This document shows positions 11,201 to 22,499 of a DNA stretch of 64,000 nt, one piece after another. The first letter of the stretch is position 1. Each line of letters opens with the position of its first letter. The stretch is taken from positions 4,373,339 to 4,437,338 of the forward strand of contig NC_134515.1 of the NCBI RefSeq assembly GCF_027942865.1. The letters run 5' to 3'. Source of the DNA: Odontesthes bonariensis. Its lineage: Eukaryota; Chordata; Actinopteri; Atheriniformes; Atherinopsidae. A program made the translations under genes and the position numbers. The notes below the pieces were generated by a model. It was given only the letters and a program-made list of their open reading frames with translations, did not search any database and was not told the DNA's origin.

Positions 11201-13630
11201 GCTATCGGCGTAGTTATGAACATGTGTATCATGTTTCCTGATAAATAGAGCTAGGTGTCATCGGCGTAGTTATGAACATGTGTGTCATGTTTCCTGATAA
11301 ATAGAGCTAGGTGTCATCGGCGTAGTTATGAACATGTGTGTCATGTTTCCTGATAAATAGAGCCGGGTGTCATCGGCGTAGTTATGAACATGTGTATCAT
11401 GTTTTCTGATAACTAGAGCCGGGTGTCATCTGCGTAGTTATGAACATGTCATGTTTTCTGATAAATAGAGCCGGGTGTTATCGGCGTAGTTATGAACATG
11501 TGTATCATGTTTCCTGATAAATAGAGCCGGGTGCTATCGGCGTAGTTATGAACATGTGTATCATGTTTCCTGATAAATAGAGCTAGGTGTCATCGGCGTA
11601 GTTATGAACATGTGTGTCATGTTTCCTGATAAATAGAGCCGGGTGTCATCGGCGTACTTATGAACATGTGTATCATGTTTCCTGATAAATAGAGCTAGGT
11701 GTCATCGGCGTAGTTATGAACATGTGTATCATGTTTCCTGATAAATAGAGCCGGGTGCTATCGGCGTAGTTATGAACATGTGTATCATGTTTCCTGATAA
11801 ATAGAGCTAGGTGTCATCGGCGTAGTTATGAACATGTGTGTCATGTTTCCTGATAAATAGAGCTAGGTGTCATCGGCGTACTTATGAACATGTGTGTCAT
11901 GTTTCGTGATAAATAGAGCCGGGTGTCATCGGCGTAGTTATGAACATGTGTATCATGTTTTCTGATAACTAGAGCCGGGTGTCATCTGCGTAGTTATGAA
12001 CATGTCATGTTTTCTGATAAATAGAGCCGGGTGTTATCGGCGTAGTTATGAACATGTGTATCATGTTTCCTGATAAATAGAGCCGGGTGCTATCGGCGTA
12101 GTTATGAACATGTGTATCATGTTTCCTGATAAATAGAGCTAGGTGTCATCGGCGTAGTTATGAACATGTGTGTCATGTTTCCTGATAAATAGAGCTAGGT
12201 GTCATCGGCGTAGTTATGAACATGTGTGTCATGTTTCCTGATAAATAGAGCCGGGTGTCATCGGCGTAGTTATGAACATGTGTATCATGTTTTCTGATAA
12301 CTAGAGCCGGGTGTCATCTGCGTAGTTATGAACATGTCATGTTTTCTGATAAATAGAGCCGGGTGTTATCGGCGTAGTTATGAACATGTGTATCATGTTT
12401 CCTGATAAATAGAGCCGGGTGCTATCGGCGTAGTTATGAACATGTGTATCATGTTTCCTGATAAATAGAGCTAGGTGTCATCGGCGTAGTTATGAACATG
12501 TGTGTCATGTTTCCTGATAAATAGAGCTAGGTGTCATCGGCGTAGTTATGAACATGTGTGTCATGTTTCCTGATAAATAGAGCTAGGTGTCATCGGCGTA
12601 CTTATGAACATGTGTGTCATGTTTCGTGATAAATAGAGCCGGGTGTCATCGGCGTAGTTATGAACATGTGTGTCATGTTTTCTGATAACTAGAGCCGGGT
12701 GTCATCTGCGTAGTTATGAACATGTCATGTTTTCTGATAAATAGAGCTAGGTGTCATCGGCGTAGTTATGAACATGTGTATCATGTTTCCTGATAAATAG
12801 AGCTAGGTGTCATCGGCGTAGTTATGAACATGTGTGTCATGTTTCCTGATAAATAGAGCTAGGTGTCATCGGCGTAGTTATGAACATGTGTATCATGTTT
12901 CCTGATAAATAGAGCTAGGTGTCATCGGCGTAGTTATGAACATGTATGTCATGTTTCGTGATAAATAGAGCCGGGTGTCATCGGCGTAGTTATGAACATG
13001 TGTATCATGTTTTCTGATAACTAGAGCCGGGTGTCATCTGCGTAGTTATGAACATGTCATGTTTTCTGATAAATAGAGCCGGGTGTTATCGGCGTAGTTA
13101 TGAACATGTGTATCATGTTTCCTGATAAATAGAGCCGGGTGCTATCGGCGTAGTTATGAACATGTGTATCATGTTTCCTGATAAATAGAGCCGGGTGTCA
13201 TCGGCGTAGTTATGAACATGTGTATCATGTTTCCTGATAAATAGAGCCGGGTGTCATCGGTGTAGTTATGAACATGTGTATCATGTTTCCTGATAAATAG
13301 AGCCGGGTGTCATCGACGTAGTTATGAACATGTGTATCATGTTTCCTGATAAATAGAACCGGGTGCTATCGGCGTAGTTATGAACATGTGTATCATGTTT
13401 CCTGATAAATAGAGCCGGGTGTCATCGGCGTAGTTATGAACATGTGTGTCATGTTTCCTGATAAATAGAGCCGGGTGTCATCGGTGTAGTTATGAACATG
13501 TGTATCATGTTTCCTGATAAATAGAGCCGGGTGTCATCGGCGTAGTTATGAACATGTGTATCATGTTTCCTGATAAATAGAGCCGGGCGTCATCGGCGTA
13601 CTTATGAACATGTGTGTCATGTTTCCTGAT
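8290..13630. repeat. 56-bp minisatellite, about 95 copies, derived from a LINE RT segment
   Basis: A 56-bp unit (for example start points at 8312 and 8368) repeats for 5.3 kb with few point variants (GGCGTAG/CTGCGTAG/GGTGTAG; TTTCCTG/TTTTCTG/TTTCGTG). A 52-bp variant lacking four bases recurs at regular higher-order intervals. Read on the minus strand the unit encodes NYADDTRLYLSGNM, the reverse-transcriptase active-site box of L2-like LINEs. Because 56 is not a multiple of three the frame shifts each unit, so the array is not coding. Confidence 0.95.
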
Positions 13631-13715
13631 GAGGAGCCCAGAGATCGCATGTGTGGGGAGAACAGAACTGGTCCAAATCCAGAACCTTGTGGAACACCAT
13701 AACAGACTTACAGCA
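13631..13715 (-). mobile_element. LINE RT remnant flanking the 56-bp array
   Basis: Immediately after the array the sequence resembles, on the minus strand, the PQG-xxLGP box region that precedes YADD in L2-type RT (compare 33890-33965 in the intact element). This places the array within an ancestral minus-strand LINE copy. Confidence 0.6.
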
Positions 13716-14086
13716 ATGATGCGACTACTGAAATCCAGAGAAATGTTTCTCTTCCCACTCAAGTCAGAAATGTATAAAATAACTTGAATTAAAACATGTT
13801 TTTTGAGCTTGTGGCTGATTTAAATCATTGAGTTCTAAAAAGAATTTCAAAATAAGAACAGAACACGCTGAGTTCTGAACGACATTATGATGTCATAATG
13901 AGGCGGCAGAAGTGTTTAGGCAGATGTTTGATGGACTGTTTTCATCCCACATCCAACTCTGAGAGACGAACACACTTTTGAGACGAGAGCGACAGAAAGA
14001 AAACAAACACGTTCTGGATTTAGGACGATTCGTGTCTGAAACTTCATTTCGCAGCTCGGAAACACCGACCTGAGATCAGACTGAAA
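13716..14086 (+). promoter_or_regulatory. Presumed promoter and 5' leader of the HIPK-like gene
   Basis: Sequence between the array and the HIPK-like start codon, with no recognised repeat. It should hold the promoter and 5'UTR by position only; no clear TATA box or transcription-factor site is claimed. Confidence 0.35.
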
Positions 14087-17000
14087 ATGTCTTCGCCGCG
14101 GAGCTCAGATTCCTTCGATGCATCAGGTGAGAGAGACTGAACTTAGCTGAAGGTTTCTGCTGTGAAAGCTCAGGAAAGGATGATTACTGAGGATGAACAG
14201 CAGCAGTAACAGCCTGTTCCCCTGCAGAAACTCAGCTCCTAAAACAGGAAAATGAAGCGAGAAAAGTCTATTTGAGATATATTTTACAAGAAAGAAGCAA
14301 AATGATCTGCCAACAGACTAAAAACAAAATGCTTTTCAGCCTCACAAACCCCACAGACGTCTTAAAACTAGACTTTAAAGAGCAAAAACAAACACGTTTG
14401 CCTTGTTACCAGCAATATAATCAAGATTTGATCAAATATGTTCAGAATCTGAAAATAATTAAAGTAAGAAACTCTGACTTTGGCACTTTAGTCCTGGATG
14501 TTTATCAGAAAGTTGAAGAATTGAAGTATTTCTGCTTTGAAGCATCAACTTACTGTGAATCAGGAGGAAAATACCGGCAACAAGTCCGAGTATCTTCTTT
14601 AAAAGCTCTCCATCCAAGTGAAACGCTCTGATGTAAATGCGTCCCGGGGAGAAGAAATCTCTGAAACGTGTTTCCATGATTGAAGATGTTTATCTCAGGC
14701 TTCGGGTTTTGCCGTGCACGTGAGGCCAGCGCTGCTTTAACAGCTGCACTGGAAAAAATCTAAATCTTACCAAGTATATTTGTCTCATTGAGTATCTCAT
14801 TACACTTAATATCAGACATAACTGCCTAACAAGCACCATTTCAGCCAGATATAGGGACTTGTTTGAAGACAATACATCTGGAATATCTTGTTAATTAAAA
14901 AAGTCTTGAAAACAAATTGTTTTGAGTCATATTTCAAATGAAACAAGCTTTTTTTTTTAATTTGAAGAGGTTTTTAAGCTAATTTCAAGATCACTTTTAT
15001 CTCAAAAGTCCTAAATATCACATCTTATTTCAAGAAATCTTGACAAGCCGATTTTAACTAGTTCCATTGGCAGATTTTTGCTTATTTCAAGCAAAAACGT
15101 CTTGTATTTGTTGTTTTTTAACTTATTTTTGGAGGGGCATTTTTTCCAGTGTGCGTCCTCTTTCCCACGTCTCTGCCACATAAAGAAATCCGGTGAAAGG
15201 CTCAGAGAATCAGGAGAATCTGACGGATTTCTGGTCGGCAGAGACATGATTGGCGGCTCAGCTGTGGGTGTGTTTGTGCTGCGTTCACTAAACACGACTT
15301 TCTGTCCACCTTCCCCCCGACAGAAGCTGAGATCCAGGCCGGTCAGACTCTGCTGGGCGGCCGCTCTCCTTACTGCGTCCTGGAGTTTATCGGTGAAGGC
15401 TGCTTTGGCAAAGTGGCCAAGTGCCAGAATCTGGAGAGCAAAGAGACGGTGGCCGTCAAGTTCCTGAAGACGGACGCCGCCTCGGTGCGGCTCATTGAGA
15501 GAGAGGTGGATCTTTGGGCTCCTGCTCACTCTGTTTCTTTTTTTATTGATTATATATATCAATATTCCATCAACAATTTCCATATACATTTCTCCACCCG
15601 TATAGAACATAAGCCATACTCCTCCACCATGGAGCAGAGACACAGATAGACATATATTCTCAAGTAGAGTTACAGTCGAGTAAAACGGAACTCTTCCACT
15701 CCTGTCCTTGTTTTCTCTCTTGCTGAGTAACTTTTCTTCTGTTATATATGAACAAGTTTGTAGCCTGAACCAAAGAGATACATAATCTACACTTCAGAAT
15801 GTCTTTACTGCACAAAATCTGCTCTCAATGAAGACCCAACCCAGGTTTCCCAGTGATTCTTAACCCCTTAATGCCTGAATTTATATAGTTGTATATAAAA
15901 AAAACTGTTTTGTGTGTGTTTTAGCCTTTAAGTAGATAGTAAATAATGCTGAGATTATTAATTTCACTTTTGCACAAAAAATAAATAGAATTTTTGGTAT
16001 GTTGCAAATTTGCGACAACAGGCATCCTGGTCAATTTGGAGTTAACGGTTACTCCGGCTACGGTTTGTAGCATATATGCGACAATAGGCGTTTAGTGGTT
16101 AGAGGTATCTGTTTGTAGTCTAGCTGTAAAAATCAGCTTCTCCATCCTATAAATATTGAGCATTATCTCAACCCAATCCTCCATTGTATCTGCATCTGTT
16201 TTCAGCCATTTCCTGGTGATGGCTTTTTTTTAGCTGCCACCAACATTATGTGAAACATGTATTTCTGTCCTGACCTTGTAATCTCCTGGTTCTCTTTTCC
16301 CAAAATATGAAACTTCAAACGTAAATGGAAGTTTCACTTTCAGAATTTTTTCCATACTCTTCTTAAGCTCGTGCCAATAAGATATAATACGAGGGCGTCC
16401 CCGACAGATGTGGAAGTGATTGGCCTTGTTTTCCCCACAAAGTCTGCAGCATCTTGTTGCGGCCGCTCGCTCTGTTCCATCACTCAGCAGAAGATGCCCC
16501 CGGAGCTGCTGATGGGCGGCTGTATCACCTGCTGCTGTCCCTTTCTCCCTGCAGGTGTCCGCGTTGAACGCCATCGGCGGCCTGGACCCGAACCTCTGTA
16601 ACGTGGTGAAGTTCTGGGAGCGGTTCCAGCACGCGGGGCGGACCTGTCTGGTGTTTGAGATGCTGGACCGGAACCTGTTCCAGCTGCTCCAGGAGCGAGA
16701 CTTTGAGCCGCTGTTTACCAATGTGATCCGGCCCGTCGCAGCGCAGGTTTGAGTCATCCAGCACCGATCAAACATCTGTTGTTCTGCACATCTGCCTGTG
16801 ACCAGTGAAGGAAACTCACACATTAAAGGGATAGTTCGCCTCTTTTGACATGAAGCTGTATGACATCCCATATTAGCAACATCATTTATGAACATCTTCT
16901 TACCAAAACTCTGATTTTTATGCTTCATTCAGACTTAGATCACTACACCTACAACAGTGAAAAAGAAAGCCATTATTCTGTTAAAGTAAGACAGAAAATC

Positions 17001-20000
17001 AGGTGAAACAAAAGATTTTAACTCGATAGGCGTGCTGTGTAAAACATGCAGCTAGAAGATGGAAACAGTTGGAAATATCCCATTACTACTGATCTTAAAG
17101 GGATAGTTCGCCTCTTTTGACATGAAGCTGTATGACATCCCATATCAGCAGCATCATTTCTGAACATCTTCTTACCCCCTGCTGCGTCCTGTGAGCAGAG
17201 TTCCAGCCTCGTTTTGGTGTTGATGAAGGTAGTCCGGCTAGTTGGCTGGGGTTTAAAAAATAAAGCGTTTTGCTTCTCAGAACAATATGCGTTCAACAGA
17301 GTAATACATTTGCATCACAAAATGGTTCTCCAGGAAAAAGTCAGACCTCACAGTCGCTTGGCACTATTTTCTCTCCCTTCGTATCACTGCCTGCTGCCGA
17401 CAGCCGCGCCTGTTACGCTGTTTGCTGCTCGTATGAAAATTTCATGAAAATTTTCTAGGAATTCATTTCGAGAAGAATTCATGCTCCTAGAAAATTTCTG
17501 AAGAAATTTTGATGGGTGCCAATCTACTGCCCGCCCTTTAAAACAAAAAGTTTAGTTTAGTTGAGAGTCTCCTGTCACATATAAACTTTGAATGAGGTCT
17601 CTGTGATGTGTATGGCTGAGTTACGAGGCCTCCAAAATCATTGGCTGCCAACCATTTTCAGTGCAGAGAGAGCCATACTGCCAAGTGTTTTACAGTATTT
17701 TGACTGATTTTCCAAGACCCACAGAAAAGTGTGTCTTATGACTATGTACACACCGTAATTACCAAAAGAAAGAGTAGACTCTCTTCTTTGATCAGGCAAA
17801 AAAAAGTTTGTTTCTACCATTTTCAGTCCTTTAGACAGTAGAACATAGGTTGGTTTCACCAAAAACAACTGTTTGACCAAAAAAATGGAGAAAACAAGCT
17901 TCTTTTTTTGTGTGCAAAGTGGCACTGCTGCCACCTAGCGGGATATTTTGCCAGTATATTCTCTGTTTAGTGTTTACAAGCCTAAGATTTAGTGACAAAC
18001 TCCGCTAGATTGTCCCCCAGCCCGCTCCGTTAAAAAACGCAATTGACGTCTATAGACGTCTTTGGCACCGAAAGAGTTAAACTGCTTTTCAATCGATCTT
18101 CCCAGTGAATGGAGAAGACAGGTCTGCTGAAGAAAGTTATGTCATTTTTGTCAAGCTCCTGTTTAAAATACAGCTTTTAGGGAATTAAAAGGATTACCAA
18201 GGATTAGTTTTCATAAAATCTATGAGAATTTGCTGCTCGGTCTACACAGCAGAGAGAGAAAATAGGGCCAAGCGATTGTGAGGTCTGACTTTTTCCTGGA
18301 GAACCATTTTGTGATGCAAATGTATTACTCTGTTGAACGCATATTGTTCTGAGAAGCAAAACGAGGCTGGAACTCTGCTCACAGGACGCAGCAGGGGGTA
18401 AGAAGATGTTCATAAATGATGTTGCTGATATGGGATGCCATACAGCTTCATGTCAAAAGAGGCGAACTATCCCTTTAAGCCCGCTCAGCTGCGCCTGCAG
18501 AAGCTGAATGTTTCCCGTCTGCTTCTGTGGCTGCAGCTGCTGGCGGCCTTGGACGCCCTGAAGGCTCTCGGTATCCTGCACGCCGACATCAAACCCGACA
18601 ACGTGATGCTGGTGGACGCTCGGGACCAGGCGCCTAGGGTCAGACTGATAGACTTCGGCAGAGCCGTTCCAGTCTCCAGCCTCCGGCCCGGTCAGAGCCT
18701 GCAGCCGGTGGGCTACAGGTGGGTCCATGCAGGGCGGCTCGGCTCCGTGCTGGTGCTGAAAACATGGCAGCAGGCTGCTCACGTTCAGCTCTTCCCCCCT
18801 CAGAGCTCCAGAAGTGGTCCTCGGCCTCCCCTTCTCCGAGGCTGCAGATGTGTGGGGACTCGGCTGCGTCCTGGCCTTCCTCTACCTGGCCGATAACCTC
18901 TTCCCCGTCAGCTGCTACTATCAGATGGTGAGTCGGCTCGCTCGGACACGAGTCCAGAACCGGGCGGAGCGCCGGCTGATGTGACTGTGTGTGCCGTCTG
19001 CAGGTGAGGCGCATGGTGGAGGTTCTGGGTCAGCCGGAGGACCGCATGCTGCGCGCTGGACGATACGCTCGCTACTTTTTCAGGGAGGAGGAAGCAGCCG
19101 ATGGTGGAAGATGGAGGCTGATGGTAGAGTGGCGTCTTCCTGGTTAAAGGAGGTTAAATCTGGTTGTAGCGGCCATTTGTCCATAAAAAACAAATTAACC
19201 TTAAACCAAACAGAATCAAAAGGCCACTGATGCATCATGGGGGATGTGGTTTAACGCAGGCAAAAGGAGATGAATGTCCAAGATGAATTCTTTGTGTTTT
19301 CTGATGATTTATTTAAAAACAATAAAAGAAACAAAAGAACAAAGAAAACCTGCTGCTCTCTCCTTTTCCCTGGTGAAAAAACATCGGCCCACCCAGGTGC
19401 ATGCTGGGACTCCAGGTGCCCAGTGTGACCCAATTACCAAAATATTCTAAACAAATAACTAACAAAGAATATTAGCAAAAAAATCTGATCTAAGTGAAGC
19501 TCTGAAATTAATCTAAATAAAGTTACTCATAATTAGCAAATTAAATTTACAACTAGAACCAAAAAACAAAAACTAACTTCACAAATAGCTCCAACGCTTG
19601 TTGTTTCTCTTCTGAAACACTTCTCGTGTTCATTTCTCTCCTTTAGACACCAGAAGAATTTTCAGCTGCTGCCCACATGGAGGCCAAGCAGCCCCGCAGC
19701 CCCTCTGAGCCCCCCGGCTCCCTGGAGGACCTGGTGGATGTAGGTACCCCCTGCTGTGCTGTGTGAGCTCAGACTGGATCAGAGCCGCTCTGTGATCCGC
19801 CTCTGAGAGCCGACCGGCTGACCCGACTCTGGCTGATCGAAACCGCATACTACATACTGCATACTGCATACTACATACTGCATACTACATACTACATACT
19901 GCATACTACATACTGCATGCTGCATACTACATACTACATACTGCATACTACATACTGCATACTGCATACTGCATACTACATACTGCATACTGCATACTAC

Positions 20001-20279
20001 ATACTGCATACTGCATACTACATACTGCATACTGCATACTGCATACTACATACTGCATACTGCATACTACATACTACATACTGCATACTGCATACTGCAT
20101 ACTACATACTGCATACTGCATACTACATACTACATAGTGCATACTACATACTGCATACTGCATACTGCATACTACATACTGCATACTGCATACTGCATAC
20201 TACATACTGCATACTGCATACTACATACTACATAGTGCATACTACATACTGCACACTGCATACTGCATACTACATACTA

Positions 20280-20313
<34 letters not shown>

Positions 20314-20623
20314 ACATACTGCATACTGCATACTACATACTACATAGTGCATACTACATACTGCATACTGCATACTACATACTACATACTGCATACTACA
20401 TACTGCATACTACATACTGCATACTGCATACTACATACTGCATACTACATACTACATACTGCATACTACATACTGCATACTGCATACTGCCTACTGCCTA
20501 CTGCATACTAGATACTAGATACTAGATACTGCAAACTGCATACTAGATACTAGATACTAGATACTGCATACTGCATACCGCATACCGCATACTGTATACT
20601 GCATACTGCATACTAGATACTAG

Positions 20624-20656
<33 letters not shown>

Positions 20657-22291
20657 AGATACTAGATACTAGATACTGCATACTGCATACTTGATTCTAG
20701 ATACTACATACTGCATACTACATACTACATACTACATACTACATACTGCATACTACATACTATACTGCATACTACTTACTGCATACTACATACTGCATAC
20801 TACATACTGCATACAGCATAGTACATACTTTACTGCATACTACATACTCCATACTACATACTACATACTGCATACTACTTACTGCATACTACATACTGCA
20901 TACAGCATAGTACATACTTTATACTGCATACTACATACTACATACTGCATACTGCATACTACATACTGCATACTACTTACTGCATACTACATACTGCATA
21001 CTGCATACTACATACTGCATACTACATACTACATACTGCATACTACATACTGTATACTACATACTGCATACTGCATACTACATACTGCATACTACATACT
21101 ACATACTGCATACTACTTACTGCATACTACATACTGTATAGTACATACTACATACTGCATACTACATACTGCATACTGCATACTCATCGATCAGACAGTA
21201 TGCAGAGCGTTTACCCACAATGCATTTCGTTCCTGCGAGCCGAAATCAGCCGGCCTGAAGCTGATTTCTCTTAAGCTCTAAACTCTGTAAACTTTAGCAA
21301 CATTTGAAACATTTTCAGGTGAGAAAGTAGTCGTTTAGATCCCCAACGTGCCGAAAAGCTAACAAAATACCGGCTGTTTACCATTTTGTTCCCACGAATT
21401 CGGCGCTACTAAAGCTAGCCGCAGTGAGCAACGCACTTCCTGTTATTTTCACAAAATAAAATACCCGTTTCCTTTTATCATAGGGAAAGCCATTACCATA
21501 CAATTGGTGCTTTTGTTTTGAAAACAGGAAGTGAACCTACCCTCGTTGTAGCTAGCTTGAAACTGCCGTTTTGACAGGAAATGACGATCGGCGACGTCAC
21601 GTTACGTTGCATCTTGGGTAGTTTGAATATGAGTAGTAACCTCATGATGCATACCCAACATTTCGGAGAATCTAGTATGCATCCGGGAACTTCTCGCTTA
21701 CTCAAACTCTCATACTAACTCAAAAAGTTAGTAGGAGTAGTAGGAGAAGTATGCGGTTTTGAACACAGCCTCTGTTTCCACACTCAGATGTATCCAAAGG
21801 AGGACGCGGCCGAGTACGCGGACAGGAAGGCTTTGGTGGAGCTCCTGAAGCGGCTGCTGCACCTGGACGGGGATCAGAGAATCTGTCCCCGCGACGCCCT
21901 GCAGCACCCGTTCATCACCATGTCCCACCTGACCGAGCAGCCCGGCGGCAGAGAGTAGTAAGTGACCGAGCGTCCGCTCGATGATAAATTAACCAACTGT
22001 CCCTTTAACGATGGTCCTGTTTCATCCAGTCTGAACGCATCCCACCTTCTGATGAGCGGCGGTCCGGCGGCGGTCTCGGCTGACGGGCTGAACGGCTCTG
22101 CAGCCCCTGGGCTTGATGTCAGAGGTCTGCCCTGCGTTGCCGGTGACGACCCCCCGGCCGGCGGGGATGAGCGTCCTGCTGACGGCGTTAAAGCAGCAGA
22201 CGTCTCAGCCAAACTGCCAAAGAGGATTCACAGACTCTTCCTCAGAGTCGGGGCGTCCTGCGGCTGCTGCTGGCGTTCTGCTGAGGACTGA
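14087..22291 (+). CDS. HIPK-like serine/threonine protein kinase (teleost-specific family), complete
   Basis: Nine exons: 14087-14126, 15324-15505, 16555-16746, 18537-18718, 18804-18927, 19004-19123, 19647-19739, 21788-21957, 22030-22291 (TGA). The sum is 1365 nt, 454 residues, with every junction in phase. The kinase domain runs from about residue 30 to 355: glycine loop GEGCFGKV (37-44), VAVK lysine K59, helix-C E74, HADIKPDN with catalytic D155, DFG D177, APE 200-202, and the [20 protein letters not shown] segment. HAD instead of HRD, the TPEEF insert (281-285) and [12 protein letters not shown] are hallmarks of HIPK-like kinases of fish. The activation loop reads [12 protein letters not shown], lacking the STY autophosphorylation motif of true HIPKs. 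No homeodomain-binding or PEST tail is present; the protein ends in a basic, Cys-rich tail. A donor GTGGAT after exon 2 is weak. Probable cytoplasmic or nuclear kinase of unknown substrate. Confidence 0.9.
14228..14631 (+). CDS. Possible alternative terminal exon or retained ORF in HIPK-like intron 1
   Basis: An AG acceptor (14226-14227) precedes an open frame joinable in phase to exon 1 (G plus AA), exactly as for the real exon 2. The frame runs about 134 codons to a stop at 14629-14631 and contains a good donor (AAA|GTAAGA at 14463/14464). Splicing from that donor to exon 2 would break the kinase frame, so it could only serve as an alternative last exon. The encoded peptide is Lys/Gln-rich ([20 protein letters not shown] at its start) and was not recognised. 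It may be chance in AT-rich DNA. Confidence 0.3.
14747..15151. mobile_element. MITE with 13-bp perfect terminal inverted repeats
   Basis: The left end CACTGGAAAAAAT (14747-14759) is the exact reverse complement of the right end (15139-15151). The interior is AT-rich, with several CAAG/CTTG-type internal inverted stretches and no ORF of its own. It occupies most of the second half of HIPK-like intron 1. Confidence 0.8.
15530..16456 (-). mobile_element. L1-like LINE, truncated 3' end
   Basis: On the minus strand the segment encodes the C-terminal zinc-knuckle region of an L1-type ORF2 ([20 protein letters not shown], about 16456-16397), followed by the [11 protein letters not shown] and [10 protein letters not shown] segments and an AT-rich 3'UTR. 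The 5' part is missing and a small TTAA-type element has inserted at 15864. It lies in HIPK-like intron 2 beginning about 25 bp after the donor. Confidence 0.65.
15864..16098. mobile_element. TTAA-target MITE nested in the L1-like fragment
   Basis: Flanked by TTAA (15860-15863) and TTAG (16099-16102). The ends are imperfect inverted repeats: CCCCTTAATGCCT on the left, CCACTAAACGCCT as the reverse of the right. These are features of piggyBac-type non-autonomous elements. The degenerate ends suggest age. Confidence 0.55.
16823..16905 (+). mobile_element. Solo left end of the AGGGATAG TTAA element
   Basis: Nearly identical to the first 75 bp of the element at 17099, again preceded by TTAA, but no matching right end follows. 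It is a truncated copy in HIPK-like intron 3. Confidence 0.65.
17099..18474. mobile_element. TTAA-target DNA element with about 50-bp inverted ends, with nested insertion
   Basis: TTAA flanks both sides (17095-17098 and 18475-18478). Left end AGGGATAGTTCGCCTCTTTT is the reverse complement of the right end, and similarity extends into the CATGAAGCTGTATG and CATCCCATAT motifs. Both halves share further inverted sequence (about 17160-17390 against 18200-18400), so the element is largely palindromic, interrupted in the middle (about 17430-18210) by unrelated sequence whose right boundary near 18080 carries GGCACCGAAAGAGTTAA, itself a piggyBac-like end. The right end lies 62 bp upstream of HIPK-like exon 4. 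Confidence 0.7.
19831..21770. mobile_element. CATAC-type MITE, copy 2, with expanded 7-bp array
   Basis: Begins GGCTGATCGAAACCGC and ends with GCGGTTTTGAACACAGCC, flanked by TCT on both sides. The unique interior (21180-21770) is closely similar to copies 1 and 4. It fills 1940 of the 2048 bp of HIPK-like intron 7: the left end is 91 bp after the exon 7 donor and the right end only 17 bp before exon 8. Confidence 0.85.
19851..21184. repeat. 7-bp (TACTGCA/TACTACA) array, about 190 units
   Basis: Heptamers CATACTG and CATACTA alternate irregularly, with short runs of TACTAGA in the middle (20505-20700). No frame contains frequent stops because a 7-bp unit cycles through three frames, giving long spurious ORFs rich in ILHTAYY. 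The array is an expansion of the left subterminal region of the surrounding MITE. Confidence 0.95.
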
Positions 22292-22333
22292 TTCCCTCTG
22301 AGATCTGAGACGGCCCGTCGGCCTCATTCTGTA

Positions 22334-22339
22334 AATAAA
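22334..22339 (+). promoter_or_regulatory. Polyadenylation signal of the HIPK-like gene
   Basis: AATAAA 43 bp after the stop codon; a short 3'UTR is implied. Confidence 0.6.
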
Positions 22340-22499
22340 CTGATTCAATAGTTTCTGCTGAGTCAGAAGAAAAACACACAGTTTGATCTGTTGTTTAAAG
22401 TTTCTGTTTCGTAGGCAGAAAATGTTTTTAAAATCAGTCGGAACCGTCTCTGGGTTTGGAGGTGAGAAGTTTTTAGTTAAAAGTCTTTGAAGAACAGTC

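Noticed and set aside
8290..13630. CRISPR array
   Set aside because: Units are contiguous with no unique spacers and the window is vertebrate; it is a minisatellite.
14228..14463. Constitutive extra coding exon between HIPK-like exons 1 and 2
   Set aside because: Using its donor at 14464 puts exon 2 out of frame, whereas direct exon 1 to exon 2 splicing gives an intact kinase; only an alternative terminal exon remains possible.
19917..21281. ORFs of about 200 codons rich in ILHTAYY
   Set aside because: Translation of a 7-bp array inside a MITE; the same peptide appears in every frame and in the copy at 40.8 kb.
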